Shown: one piece after another, positions 33,449-42,794 of the stretch
Position numbering within the stretch: position 1 is the first letter of the stretch
Layout of the letters: every line of letters starts with the position of its first letter
DNA from: an uncultured Lachnospiraceae bacterium
GTDB lineage: Bacteria > Bacillota > Clostridia > Lachnospirales > Lachnospiraceae
DNA length: 45,583 nt
Assembly: GCA_910586315.1 (NCBI GenBank)
Contig: CAJUIP010000028.1
Location: forward strand, 1-45,583
Direction: 5' to 3'
Notes under the pieces: generated by a model
Seen by the model: only the letters and a program-made list of their open reading frames with translations
Told to the model about the DNA's origin: nothing
Database searches by the model: none
Made by a program: the position numbers and the translations under genes

Positions 33449-36400
33449 CTACATAAAATTCATCAGTCGCTCAAACAACATGACTGACTCAGGTGAGGCA
33501 TCGCGTTCCGCTTTTTCTTTCGCCAGTACCGCGATAATTCTCTGCCGGTCGCTTTCGTCAAACAGCTCTAAATCCGGATTAAGAACTTCGCACATTTTCG
33601 CGTACCAGCCGTCGATGTCGGATTCATACATTTTGGCCATGGCAAATGCCGTTTCGGAATTGAACATGGCATATACAATCCTTCCCCTCAATCGCTGGAT
33701 TTCTGTCTTATCCTCCGCCTGCATGTACTTCATTAACGCCACTTTTGCTTCCGCCGGAACATTCATCTTAAAACAGGTATCCGTAAAGGAAGTCAAGTAT
33801 TTTCTGTCCAACTGATTTTTCTTTTCAGGAGCTGAAAGCATAAACTTCACGAGGGCATTTTTATCCGCAGCCGCTTTTATTTTTTTGTCCGCCGCAACAT
33901 ATGTTCGGCTGTTCTTAAAGTTTCGGTCGATGTTGCAAAGCACTGGCTCTAACCAGTTATTCTGATACACCGCGGCCACAAATGTTTTCAGCCGGGACAG
34001 CTCAATTATCTGCTCATCATGTAAGCCCGCGGCTCTGCCTGCCAGCTCACGGTCTGACAGATCCGGCAATCTGAGAATGATTTTAGTATTTGTATTGCGG
34101 ATCACGGACATATCCATGAAACCGGGAGCCTGGTCCGCAATGATAAAGCCTTCCCCGTACGTTCTCATTTCAGCGATAGAGTTTGCCAACATTTCCACAG
34201 ATTTTCCCGACACGTTCGAAGACTCCGCGCTTTGCTCCGTCGATGTTCTTTTTAAAATATTGTGAGCTTCTTCAAGAACCGTGATATGTTTCAACGGCTG
34301 GTTCCCTGATGCCGCAGCGGACATACGGTACTCCTGAAGCTTCATAATCAGCAGCCCCATAATCAGCGATTTTGTTTCGCCTGACCCGGTTCTGCTTAAA
34401 TCAATGATTATATTCTCATCAAATAACTGTTTGGCAAGAATCTCATCCGCTGTAAAAATCTGTCCGTACAGACCGTTTGTAAGAGATTTCAGACGGGTCG
34501 ATAATGCCCCCTTGTAATCCCCCTTGCTGTCAGAAGAATACTGTGACTCGTTCATAACCACATTGATCTGATTCAACACATCCATAAAGCCCGGATATAG
34601 CGGGTTGTTTTTGGAATCATGATATCTGCATTCTGAGACATCCAGTTTCCATCCCGACGCCGCATAAGCCCTTTCAACCGCATCTTTAAGAACCGCCGGC
34701 ATTGCCGCATACATCGGCCAGCAGACGTTAAAAATCTCAATCAGCCGGTCAATATGTTCCAGTACATGGACATCTTCCGGGAAACTGAAGGGATTGATTC
34801 TGAGAAGAGGGGTCTTCTTATCGTTCGTTCCATACACATGAACATCGCTGTAATAACCGAATCTGTCTTTATATTCGCCTTTCGCCGGTTCGATAACCAT
34901 AAACTTTATGTTTTCCTGTTCATGATTTTTCACAGGAGTTTTCATCAGCTGATCCAAAAGTGAATATATAACCGTTGATTTACCGGCTCCGGTCGAGCCG
35001 GTAATAAATGTGTGCATACTCAGGCTCTCTATATCAATTTCCACTTTCTGCGGATGTTCCCGGCTTCCCTCGTCATGTCCCATGTGATACAGGTTCCCTA
35101 AAACCAGCTGTCTCTCCCTGCCTGAAATTACATTTCTGCCAAATGCCGCCATCGGGACAACGGTCACGCCGGCAATGGATTTTTTCGGCAGGCCGACCTG
35201 AATCGCCATCTCATTTCCGCTGACAATGGACGCAGGCGTGACGATTACCTGTCCTTCCTTGTCCGCGCTGAATCTTGGATGTACAAAAGAGCCAAGATAC
35301 TCGCCAATGACAGCCGTTTCCTCCGGCTTGTACCATGTATTGATATGCGAAGCCTGCACGCTTGAAGCTTTGCCGCGCATTAAAGCGTTGTAGTTGCCTG
35401 CCACCGCAAAAGAAGTTTCTCTGCTGTCAGCGATTACATACGCCGCGCAGTCGAAAGCGCCGAAGCTTTCGCAGGCGTCCAGGCGTTCCAGATGCGCGTC
35501 AATCCGGTCAAGGAGCGACTTCACGCTTCTGTTTTCATAATTCAGCTGCAAACTTTTCCCCGATGTTTTTCCGTTTTGTACCGTATCCGTTACCTGTTTA
35601 TTCGTCTGGTTCGTCTCCGTCGTCGTATCGGTTCTTCCGGACGTATCCGCCGTACCGCTATTGATGCCACCGGAAATACCAACGCTTGCGGTAATGCCTA
35701 AACTTACGCCAATGCTGGCATTCGCTCCGAGATATTTTCCCTTAGAACGCGTTTTGCTCTGGGTCATGGAAATGCCTTTGGAAATCCCTTCGGTTACCCC
35801 CTCCGTGCGGGCCTTCGCTAAAGAAACGGAATCACTTTCATTGAGAGTGACCGTACTTCTTAAAAAGGTGGAGAGCTGGGTATGGAGCATTTCATAGCCC
35901 CTTTTAATCGTCTGGATTTCGCCCGTGCTCACGGGATCGGCAAACATCAGAATCGTGTATGTCTGGCCTTTCAGGGAATCCACAAGGTTTTCCATCCCCT
36001 GTACATAGCCGTCCACGCTTTTTTCTTCCCCGTCCCTCAAAGCCACAATCCCGGACACCGAAGAATAGCAGTGACCCGTATTTCCAAAAACCTCCTTTTT
36101 AAACTGCCGCACTTCGTCAGCAGGTACTTCCTGAAGTGAAGAGCCGGTAAGATTCCCTGTCAATGCCCCCTGAAAGGCGGCGACATCCGCAGCTCTGCGT
36201 TTTACGTCATTGGCCGTGTCTTTGCGATAGTTCTTGGAAATGATGCCAAAATAATAATCAATGCTGGAGCCGTTGCTCCTTATAATCGTTGCAAGCGTAC
36301 AATCAATGGCAGACACCACGTTCACAATGGTCGTCAGTTTGTCCAAAAAGTTTTCTTCCCTGTTGACAACCAGTTTTGACAATTTGAAAAACTTTCCGCA

Positions 36401-36562
36401 TGAGGCAATGTCAATGTCCCTATCTTCTTCAGACGGCTCTATGATACGATATGTTTCCAGTCTCTCCAGATAATTCTTGGTAATGATGGATGCGGCATGG
36501 TCCAGAGCAGCTGCCATCGCGCCCATCATTTGCTTTTGAGTTGTTTCCAGTTCCTTTGCCAT
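33449..36562 (-). CDS. HerA/DUF87-type translocase ATPase
   Basis: A 1037-residue HerA/FtsK-superfamily ATPase. Residues 1-240 are an uncharacterised alpha/beta region. Residues about 250-335 are Gly/Ser/Thr-rich with alternating residues (EGISKGISMTQSK, then ASIGVSLGITASVGISGG). After a beta domain the motor begins: Walker A GSTGAGKST at 522-530, Walker B ITVLEEAH at 760-767, sensor-like IIADQAP at 807-813 and NTNTKIILR at 823-831. The C-terminal 180 residues are helical. Such motors are hexameric and pump DNA or protein. The ATG at 36562 has AAGGGGGA upstream; 38 extra residues of the longer frame overlap the dynamin gene. It is 10 nt after dynamin 3 and 12 nt before the toxin gene. Confidence 0.9.
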   Translation of the reverse strand: MAKELETTQKQMMGAMAAALDHAASIITKNYLERLETYRIIEPSEEDRDIDIASCGKFFKLSKLVVNREENFLDKLTTIVNVVSAIDCTLATIIRSNGSSIDYYFGIISKNYRKDTANDVKRRAADVAAFQGALTGNLTGSSLQEVPADEVRQFKKEVFGNTGHCYSSVSGIVALRDGEEKSVDGYVQGMENLVDSLKGQTYTILMFADPVSTGEIQTIKRGYEMLHTQLSTFLRSTVTLNESDSVSLAKARTEGVTEGISKGISMTQSKTRSKGKYLGANASIGVSLGITASVGISGGINSGTADTSGRTDTTTETNQTNKQVTDTVQNGKTSGKSLQLNYENRSVKSLLDRIDAHLERLDACESFGAFDCAAYVIADSRETSFAVAGNYNALMRGKASSVQASHINTWYKPEETAVIGEYLGSFVHPRFSADKEGQVIVTPASIVSGNEMAIQVGLPKKSIAGVTVVPMAAFGRNVISGRERQLVLGNLYHMGHDEGSREHPQKVEIDIESLSMHTFITGSTGAGKSTVIYSLLDQLMKTPVKNHEQENIKFMVIEPAKGEYKDRFGYYSDVHVYGTNDKKTPLLRINPFSFPEDVHVLEHIDRLIEIFNVCWPMYAAMPAVLKDAVERAYAASGWKLDVSECRYHDSKNNPLYPGFMDVLNQINVVMNESQYSSDSKGDYKGALSTRLKSLTNGLYGQIFTADEILAKQLFDENIIIDLSRTGSGETKSLIMGLLIMKLQEYRMSAAASGNQPLKHITVLEEAHNILKRTSTEQSAESSNVSGKSVEMLANSIAEMRTYGEGFIIADQAPGFMDMSVIRNTNTKIILRLPDLSDRELAGRAAGLHDEQIIELSRLKTFVAAVYQNNWLEPVLCNIDRNFKNSRTYVAADKKIKAAADKNALVKFMLSAPEKKNQLDRKYLTSFTDTCFKMNVPAEAKVALMKYMQAEDKTEIQRLRGRIVYAMFNSETAFAMAKMYESDIDGWYAKMCEVLNPDLELFDESDRQRIIAVLAKEKAERDASPESVMLFERLMNFM

Positions 36563-36572
36563 AGAATCCCCC

Positions 36573-38732
36573 TTACAATCTTGCGATCTCTTGATCAAGC
36601 AATTCCATATAAGCTTTGTACTCCGCAATCTCGTTCTCTTTCTGCTCATACTGGGATAACAGCGTTTCAAATTCATTGTTTATGTTCTCCAGCAGGCTCT
36701 CTTCCACCGTCCTGGAAATCGTCTTCATTTCCTCTTTGAACGCGGCAACAGAAGACGTCAGCTTCCCGCAGAGTTCATCGTAGATTCTCGAAATTGCTTT
36801 TGACAATGCGGTTGTCAGTTCCGTTTTCTGTCCGGCCGAAGTCAGCTCTCCGGTAAATTTCGCCGCAATTGTGTCCATGGAATCAGAAATATCTATATCG
36901 AAAACGGGGAACTCAATCCTGCTGATGGTTTCCTCCACTAAAATACGGAACAATGCAGAATCATATTTTTCACTTCCCATATCAAAATTCCGGACCACTA
37001 CATTCAGTAATTTTCTTTTGATTTCCTTTAACTCCAAAGCATCCGAGAACACCTTTTCCACCTGGTTGACCGCTTCCATTGAAAACTTTCTCAGATTATC
37101 AATCGCGTCGGACGCGATGCAGTAGGAGTAATGTTCTGTATAGGTATAATATCCCGTGTGGCTTTTTCCCCAGGAAAACGGATTATACCATTTTGAATCA
37201 GAAACTCTATAGGATTCTCTGTGAACTCTCTCGCCCGTTCGCTCTTTCATATTAAGATAGTCCTTGCCTGCTTCTCTCATATCACGAACGCCCTCCGCCT
37301 TTTCCGTTTCCAGTTTCGCATTCAGTTCGCCAAAAACAGCGGCCAGATCAGCCCGGATGCCGTTCATCTGTCCCTCCATGAACTTCTTCTGCTCAAGAAG
37401 CGCTTCCCTGTCATTCTGTTCCAGAACAGCCCGCCGCCTGGCCGCTTTCTCCCTGAAATCCCTTAAGCAGCCACCAAGCTCCGCCATAGCCGTCGGGATA
37501 AAGCTTTTTGCCTTTTGTTCGAGAATTGCTTCTTTTTCCGCCACAACACCCGCAAAAATAGCGTTTACTTCATCGAAATTTCCCAAAAGGCGCAGATCGC
37601 TCTCCATATCATCCGAAAACTTTTTCAAAGCCGCATAGACATTTCGTTCTTCTTTCGTATATTCTTCTTCCGGCTTCCTTGCCATGTTGCAGGCCATGGC
37701 AGAGACGAGGACAGGGTCGGAGCACTGTCTGATAACCTCCATAAGTTCCGGGGAGCTTTCTCTGGCGGACAAATCTCTGATAAATTCTTCGACTTTCGCT
37801 TTCGCGCGCTTCTTTAATTTCTTTTTGATGAGTTTGCACGCCTGGGGAATCTGGTCCGCCGTATTATCATCATCACCGAAAATATCGTCATCATCCCGGA
37901 CTCTCAGAATGTCACGGATGCCGCTGTCATATTTGCTTGCAACTAAAACGAGCTTTTTTACCCCTTTTTGCGGGAGCTGGCTGGAGAGGAGAATCCAGTC
38001 GCTCTTGTCTAAAAAGCTGCCGGACTGGCTCAGGAAGAATACCACGTCACAAACTTCCATAAACTCCTTCGTGCGTATAGTCCTGGAAGCGACAGGGTCG
38101 TTTAAGCCGGGAGTATCCACGATGGACAAGCCCTTAAATTCTTCCTTATTTAAATAAAGCGTTACTGCCTTTACAATCGGCGTAAACTTTCCGTCCTCGC
38201 CGACATAGTTGTTAAGATTCGCAATCAGATCATCGTACGCGGCAAATTCCATCTGCTCATGTCCCAGTTCCAGATAGGGGCCGGGCTCTAAGCCATTACG
38301 GCGAACCATGCCTACAAGTTCCCGCGCAGAAGTGTAAACCTCATCTTCTAAATCAACCAGCGCGTTATCCTCTAAAATCTCCCATTCTTCGGCAGAGTAA
38401 TACTCTACCTGAATCCTATTATGTTCAGAGTATTCCATCCTGGTAAGCGTTGCTGTCTTTGGCGTAGAGGCCTTGGGGAGAATTTCCTCTCCATCAAACA
38501 GAAGCGTATTTAAGAAAGAAGATTTCCCGGCTTTTACCTGACCAACGACGCCGATATTCAGCTTACGGTTTTCACGGTAAAAATCTTCTGTCTTGATTTT
38601 GAAATTTTCAATCAATTTTTCCAGTACCGCAAGATCGCTCCTGCCAGCCTTTGAAGCCAGCCGCTCCATAACGCCTTGCATACCTTCAACAAAAAGCTGA
38701 AGCTGTTTGTCATCCGCTAAAAATATTGCCAT
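36573..38732 (-). CDS. Dynamin-like GTPase 3
   Basis: A 719-residue large GTPase. G1 is GQVKAGKSS (64-72), G2 lies around STPKTAT (89-95), G3 is DTPG (206-209) and G4 is SKYD (266-269). A long helical region follows, as expected for a dynamin stalk. Near residues 510-535 a Trp/Tyr-rich patch (WYNPFSWGKSHTGYYTYTEH) may be a membrane paddle. No clear transmembrane helix is seen. A TTG-started longer frame was rejected because GGAGG is spaced for the ATG at 38732. Bacterial dynamins remodel or tether membranes. It is 45 nt after the TerB/barrel-sandwich gene and 10 nt before the HerA gene. Confidence 0.9.
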   Translation of the reverse strand: MAIFLADDKQLQLFVEGMQGVMERLASKAGRSDLAVLEKLIENFKIKTEDFYRENRKLNIGVVGQVKAGKSSFLNTLLFDGEEILPKASTPKTATLTRMEYSEHNRIQVEYYSAEEWEILEDNALVDLEDEVYTSARELVGMVRRNGLEPGPYLELGHEQMEFAAYDDLIANLNNYVGEDGKFTPIVKAVTLYLNKEEFKGLSIVDTPGLNDPVASRTIRTKEFMEVCDVVFFLSQSGSFLDKSDWILLSSQLPQKGVKKLVLVASKYDSGIRDILRVRDDDDIFGDDDNTADQIPQACKLIKKKLKKRAKAKVEEFIRDLSARESSPELMEVIRQCSDPVLVSAMACNMARKPEEEYTKEERNVYAALKKFSDDMESDLRLLGNFDEVNAIFAGVVAEKEAILEQKAKSFIPTAMAELGGCLRDFREKAARRRAVLEQNDREALLEQKKFMEGQMNGIRADLAAVFGELNAKLETEKAEGVRDMREAGKDYLNMKERTGERVHRESYRVSDSKWYNPFSWGKSHTGYYTYTEHYSYCIASDAIDNLRKFSMEAVNQVEKVFSDALELKEIKRKLLNVVVRNFDMGSEKYDSALFRILVEETISRIEFPVFDIDISDSMDTIAAKFTGELTSAGQKTELTTALSKAISRIYDELCGKLTSSVAAFKEEMKTISRTVEESLLENINNEFETLLSQYEQKENEIAEYKAYMELLDQEIARL

Positions 38733-38777
38733 AACGATTTCCTCCGCCAATTTTGTAGCCGTGCAGGCAGCATACGC

Positions 38778-39746
38778 CTACTTCCTCTGTGTCACCCACG
38801 CCTTAATAGAATCTTTGTTGTCATTTTCGTGAGCGATAACCCCGTAATTGATGCCATGATTACGGAATTGAAAGATTGTGCCTGCACACGGAGCTTTTAT
38901 CTCCGTCAGCGTACCTGCCGTCCATTTGTTACGCATACCCAGTAACCGCGCGCTGCCATATATGTATGTGGCAATTACATCGCCTTTTTCTACCTGCGCC
39001 TTTTGTTTCACTTTCCATTTGAAATTATGATGCGTCTCATCAGGAGCTTCTACTGCCAGTGTCCTTTGTGAACGGAATCTGGCATTCAGATAATCTGCAT
39101 TGAGATAATGCTCATAGTCTTTAGCCAGCGACAAAAACTTCCGCAAATCCGCCTTTTTCATCCTACCCAAATCCTGTTTCAGAATGCCCTTGGCAATCAC
39201 CGAGAGCATGCAAAGCTCCTCCTTGGAAATCCCAAGAACACTGCACAGGCCCGCCACATAAATCAGAACGTCTTCCCTGGCCTGTCCACAAATATTAGCT
39301 GTGATCAAAGCATCCATGACAAGCTGGCTGTGATAAGGCTTCGGGAGTATCTCCACCAGTTCGCCAAACGAAGCCGAATTGATTTTCAAGGAATCGTAGA
39401 GTAAATCTTCCAGAGATATGTCCAGCTTTGACTGTAACAAAATCCACTGAATAAAAATAAGACGGCTGACCGTAGCATCCGCCCCGCAGTCCACCTGTGT
39501 CAGACTCAATAACATCTCCAGATAATTCCGGCATGCATAGCCATCCTCCAATCTGGCCAATGGATGCGTCCCAAACCTAAAATGCGACGCCATGAAGCAA
39601 ATCCTTTCATAGTCGATGGTACTTGCTTTGTCATTTCGCAGCTCATCCAATTCCTCGTATATTTGAGAAATGGATGTAGAAATATCTTTCACCTTTCCAT
39701 CTAACGCTCTGATTTCCTGCTGTATATCTAAAAGACTTTTTTTCAT
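38778..39746 (-). CDS. TerB-like protein with C-terminal barrel-sandwich domain
   Basis: A 322-residue protein. Residues 1-40 are a coiled coil (LLDIQQEIRALDGKVKDIS). Residues about 73-190 match, segment by segment, the helical domain of the beta-helix protein upstream (YLEMLLSLTQ; LIYVAGLCSVLGISKEELCMLSVIAKGIL), with the TerB-like feature of helices ending in LGIxxxEL. Residues about 248-306 resemble a biotinyl/lipoyl-type barrel-sandwich hybrid (VEKGDVIATYIYG, then EIKAPCAGTIFQF) but without the attachment lysine motif. I infer an adaptor. GAGGG precedes the start. A 171-nt gap separates it from the upstream gene; no convincing promoter or small gene is seen there. Confidence 0.78.
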   Translation of the reverse strand: MKKSLLDIQQEIRALDGKVKDISTSISQIYEELDELRNDKASTIDYERICFMASHFRFGTHPLARLEDGYACRNYLEMLLSLTQVDCGADATVSRLIFIQWILLQSKLDISLEDLLYDSLKINSASFGELVEILPKPYHSQLVMDALITANICGQAREDVLIYVAGLCSVLGISKEELCMLSVIAKGILKQDLGRMKKADLRKFLSLAKDYEHYLNADYLNARFRSQRTLAVEAPDETHHNFKWKVKQKAQVEKGDVIATYIYGSARLLGMRNKWTAGTLTEIKAPCAGTIFQFRNHGINYGVIAHENDNKDSIKAWVTQRK

Positions 39747-39917
39747 TTCCGTCTGCCCTCTGTTTCCCGAAACACATTACGTAATTTCTTAATCCATGTA
39801 AATACTCCATAATAAGATAATTTTCTATCCCTTTTATTCTGTTTTTTACGAACCAGACGAAGTACCTGCTACAATTCACTCATCGTAGACATAAGCGGTT
39901 CTTCCTTCTTTAAGTAA

Positions 39918-41189
39918 CTAATTTACTATTGGGGAACTATTAACAGTCACACAATCAATCGCCTTAGACTCAAGAGGGAACATTCTTACCCGGATGTCAT
40001 CCGAATCTAATCTATCTGTTGCAAAATAATGCCAGCATAGTCTGAATGTACAGGCATTCAGTTCACTGCGGCAATTTGAAATAAAATCTGAAAAATGTCC
40101 ATAGTCTTTATTGCGTCCTCCGCAGTTTGCGAATGTGCAGTTGTCAAAATAATTGATTCCGTTCTTCGCAGGAGAATTTGAGAAAACAACTCCGCCTAAT
40201 GATGGCCAGCCGGAGGACCAGGCACTGTATCGATACTCACATGCATCAAACAAACTTTTACTAACAGAAAAATTCGCAACATTTTCTTCCTGTATGGTTC
40301 TCGAAGTAAAATTTCTGAAACGGCAGGAATCTATTTGAACGTTTCCGCAGTTATTAAACGTAATCGGGAATTGCCTGCCATTTTCAAACAGAGAATTTTC
40401 AAACATGACATTGCCTGCATTCCGAAATTCCAGCAGGCAGTCATTTACCTGTACGTCTGTATTTAAAAATACAACTTCCTCACAGTTTTCAAATAAAACA
40501 TCCGCCTGCAGCGATAAGGAAACATTTTCCACGATTACCTTCTTCGCTTTAACAGGAAAATACTTCGACAAATCCACCTCTGTTTTTTCGCAAGAATAAA
40601 TATGTAATCTTTCCGAAGTGTCGACGATGGCGCCTGCATAAAATGCCCGCACATAAGGATACATGGACAAATGTCTTGTTGTCTCTGTGGCAGCCGCTTT
40701 TGCTTCCTCAAACAGTTCTGAACTTTGAACTATGGCCGCTTTCGCGACAGATACGAGATAGGCTAATTCCTTCCGGTTAATTCCAAGCAGCTCTGCCAGT
40801 TCAGCAAGCAGCTCATACTGCTTATCTCCAGACCTGACCACGGATAGCAGAATGGAACCGTCTATGCAGAAATAATATCTCAGCTCATCTTCTGCAAACA
40901 GGGACACAAACTCGTCAAGATCTCCCCGGTCCAAATCCAATGCCATTTTCATATAGTCCTGGAACTGATTTTCTGCGTGCGCGCCCGCCAGCAGACGGCG
41001 AATATACAAAACCTGCATTTCATCCGGCTCTCCCGTATATCTCACAAGAGTACAGAGCATTCTGAAATATAAGGACTTTACATATTCATCCTTTTCACGG
41101 AGAAGTGCATTTTCAAAAGGATAGCGCTCTGCCTTATGTTCCTCAAAATATTTTCTTATTTCGTCCACATGCTTTTCATAATCAGACAT
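39918..41189 (-). CDS. TerB-like protein with C-terminal beta-helix
   Basis: A 423-residue protein. Residues about 40-155 form a helical TerB-like domain (YFRMLCTLVRYTGEP; LLAELAELLGINRKELAYLVSVAKAAI) shared with the next gene. Residues about 190-400 show short repeating strands with Asn/Phe/Cys ladders (VMFENSLFENG; VQIDSCRFRNF; FSVSKSLFDAC; NYFDNCTFANC), the pattern of a right-handed parallel beta-helix. No signal peptide is seen, so it should act inside the cell. Its ATG is 12 nt after dynamin 2, with GGAGG. By eye the gene looks more AT-rich than the housekeeping genes to the left. Function is unknown; a scaffold for the dynamins is inferred. Confidence 0.78.
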   Translation of the reverse strand: MSDYEKHVDEIRKYFEEHKAERYPFENALLREKDEYVKSLYFRMLCTLVRYTGEPDEMQVLYIRRLLAGAHAENQFQDYMKMALDLDRGDLDEFVSLFAEDELRYYFCIDGSILLSVVRSGDKQYELLAELAELLGINRKELAYLVSVAKAAIVQSSELFEEAKAAATETTRHLSMYPYVRAFYAGAIVDTSERLHIYSCEKTEVDLSKYFPVKAKKVIVENVSLSLQADVLFENCEEVVFLNTDVQVNDCLLEFRNAGNVMFENSLFENGRQFPITFNNCGNVQIDSCRFRNFTSRTIQEENVANFSVSKSLFDACEYRYSAWSSGWPSLGGVVFSNSPAKNGINYFDNCTFANCGGRNKDYGHFSDFISNCRSELNACTFRLCWHYFATDRLDSDDIRVRMFPLESKAIDCVTVNSSPIVN

Positions 41190-41201
41190 CGTTTTCCTCC
41201 C

Positions 41202-42773
41202 CTATTCCCGTACTGTTTTAAGCATCTTTGCATACTCCACAGTTTTCTTGTAAACATCATTGATGTGGATTTCTTCTGCCTGAACGTCGCAGAGCTCCTT
41301 CATCACATTCAGCAGCTCGTCCCGGTATTCGCTGCCTCCGGCGTGTTTGTTAATCACAGGTTCCATGCCCGCAAAAACGCTCTGGAGCATATCTGCAACG
41401 GAAGGGTCCGTCTGAATGCCTTTCTCTTTCTTGTACTCCTCAATCAGCAGCATCGGATTCTTCACTTTATCCTGGAGCAAATCAATTTCCGAAGGTTCCG
41501 GCATTGCAATCGCAACCATGTCAGAGATAAACTTAATCTCGGTGAAAAATTCATCCTGGAGTTCCTTCAGTTTTTTGCTGATATCTCGCAGCTCATTCAC
41601 ATTTTTCTGCGCTTCGCGGACCATGAGCTGTAAAGGCTCTAAAATCTCGGCGTCAATGTCTTCTGCCATGAGTTTTGTAATCGACGTATTCAGACGGGTA
41701 AGCTTACGGCTTTCCACGTCAATTTCGTCCTCATAAAATTCTTTGCACCGCACGAACAGTACCTTGAAATTTCTCGCAAAATTAGACTCATATCCCTGGC
41801 TGTTCCATATTTCTATCTGTTTTTTGATATGAACCATATCGCGCTCGACGAACGCGTTTAATTCATCGTCCTCTACCTGGTCCAATCTGCTTGTAAAGGC
41901 AAACACATCCACATACCGGATCCCCTTAATATCCAAAGTGGATTTAATCTTTGCAATGATATCTTTCAGATCAGACAGATTCTTTTTATCGGCTTTGTTG
42001 ACAATAATCAGCTTCGGAATATCTTCATGCAGTGTCCGGATAAACGTAATATCTTCCTCCGTGATGGTTCCTGCATCCGCCTGAACAAACCAGAGGATAT
42101 CGTTACTGGAATTTAACTGACCTCTGGCAATCTGTTCATCCGTTTTGGCGGAATACTTTTCAGAATCCGGCTTCGAGTAGCCCGGTGTATCCAAAAAAGC
42201 AATGTTGTCATACTTATGTAACGGAGTGGAAAAAAAGATGCTTTCAAGTACATGGCCCAGAGTAACCGCATCTGCCACCATCTCGTCCTCGTCGTCTTCC
42301 ACCTCGCCAAAGCCATGTGCAATCTTCTTAATATCCCTCGGCTGCATTGGAACCTTCGCATCAAACACATTGATGCCCATCACATTGTGCTTTTCTCCGC
42401 TGACAATGTAAGTCGGAACCGATGTGGAAGGGTCAATGTCCGCCGGCAATACCATTTTCCCCATCAGGGCGTTTAAAAAGCTGGACTTCCCGCTTGAAAA
42501 TCCGCCGCCCAGGGCAATGATGTTCTTTCCGATTAGCTTATCATAAAGAATAAAATCCCGGAATTTTTCATATTCAGATTTAAAATCCGTATAAAGCTCA
42601 TAAAAATCTTCCGGAGCATTTTTCCTCAATGTGTCCGGAATTTTTTTATTGATGATCTCTTCAATTTTAGACAAATCCACCCTTAGCTGCGGGCCGGACA
42701 CAGACTGCCGTATGATATTGCAGAGCAGCTCATAGTTTGAACGTATCTTTTCATAAACCTCATCGTTTCCCAT
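41202..42773 (-). CDS. Dynamin-like GTPase 2
   Basis: A 523-residue large GTPase. A helical N-terminus (1-85) precedes G1 GGGFSSGKSS (90-99), G2 near DPSTSVPT (114-121), G3 DTPGYS (195-200) and G4 NKAD (259-262). The remaining 250 residues are helical and charged, without a clear membrane segment. It is shorter than dynamin 3 and has no obvious paddle, so it may act as a soluble partner of the membrane-anchored dynamin 1 encoded 21 nt upstream. Paired dynamins that assemble together are known in bacteria (established); pairing here is inferred. Confidence 0.9.
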   Translation of the reverse strand: MGNDEVYEKIRSNYELLCNIIRQSVSGPQLRVDLSKIEEIINKKIPDTLRKNAPEDFYELYTDFKSEYEKFRDFILYDKLIGKNIIALGGGFSSGKSSFLNALMGKMVLPADIDPSTSVPTYIVSGEKHNVMGINVFDAKVPMQPRDIKKIAHGFGEVEDDEDEMVADAVTLGHVLESIFFSTPLHKYDNIAFLDTPGYSKPDSEKYSAKTDEQIARGQLNSSNDILWFVQADAGTITEEDITFIRTLHEDIPKLIIVNKADKKNLSDLKDIIAKIKSTLDIKGIRYVDVFAFTSRLDQVEDDELNAFVERDMVHIKKQIEIWNSQGYESNFARNFKVLFVRCKEFYEDEIDVESRKLTRLNTSITKLMAEDIDAEILEPLQLMVREAQKNVNELRDISKKLKELQDEFFTEIKFISDMVAIAMPEPSEIDLLQDKVKNPMLLIEEYKKEKGIQTDPSVADMLQSVFAGMEPVINKHAGGSEYRDELLNVMKELCDVQAEEIHINDVYKKTVEYAKMLKTVRE

Positions 42774-42794
42774 ACCGGTTCCCTCTCCGTTTTT

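Noticed and set aside
39747..39917. A small gene or internal promoter in the 171-nt gap of the system operon
   Set aside because: The only minus-strand frame overlaps the next gene and has no ribosome binding site; no -35/-10 pair with good spacing was found.
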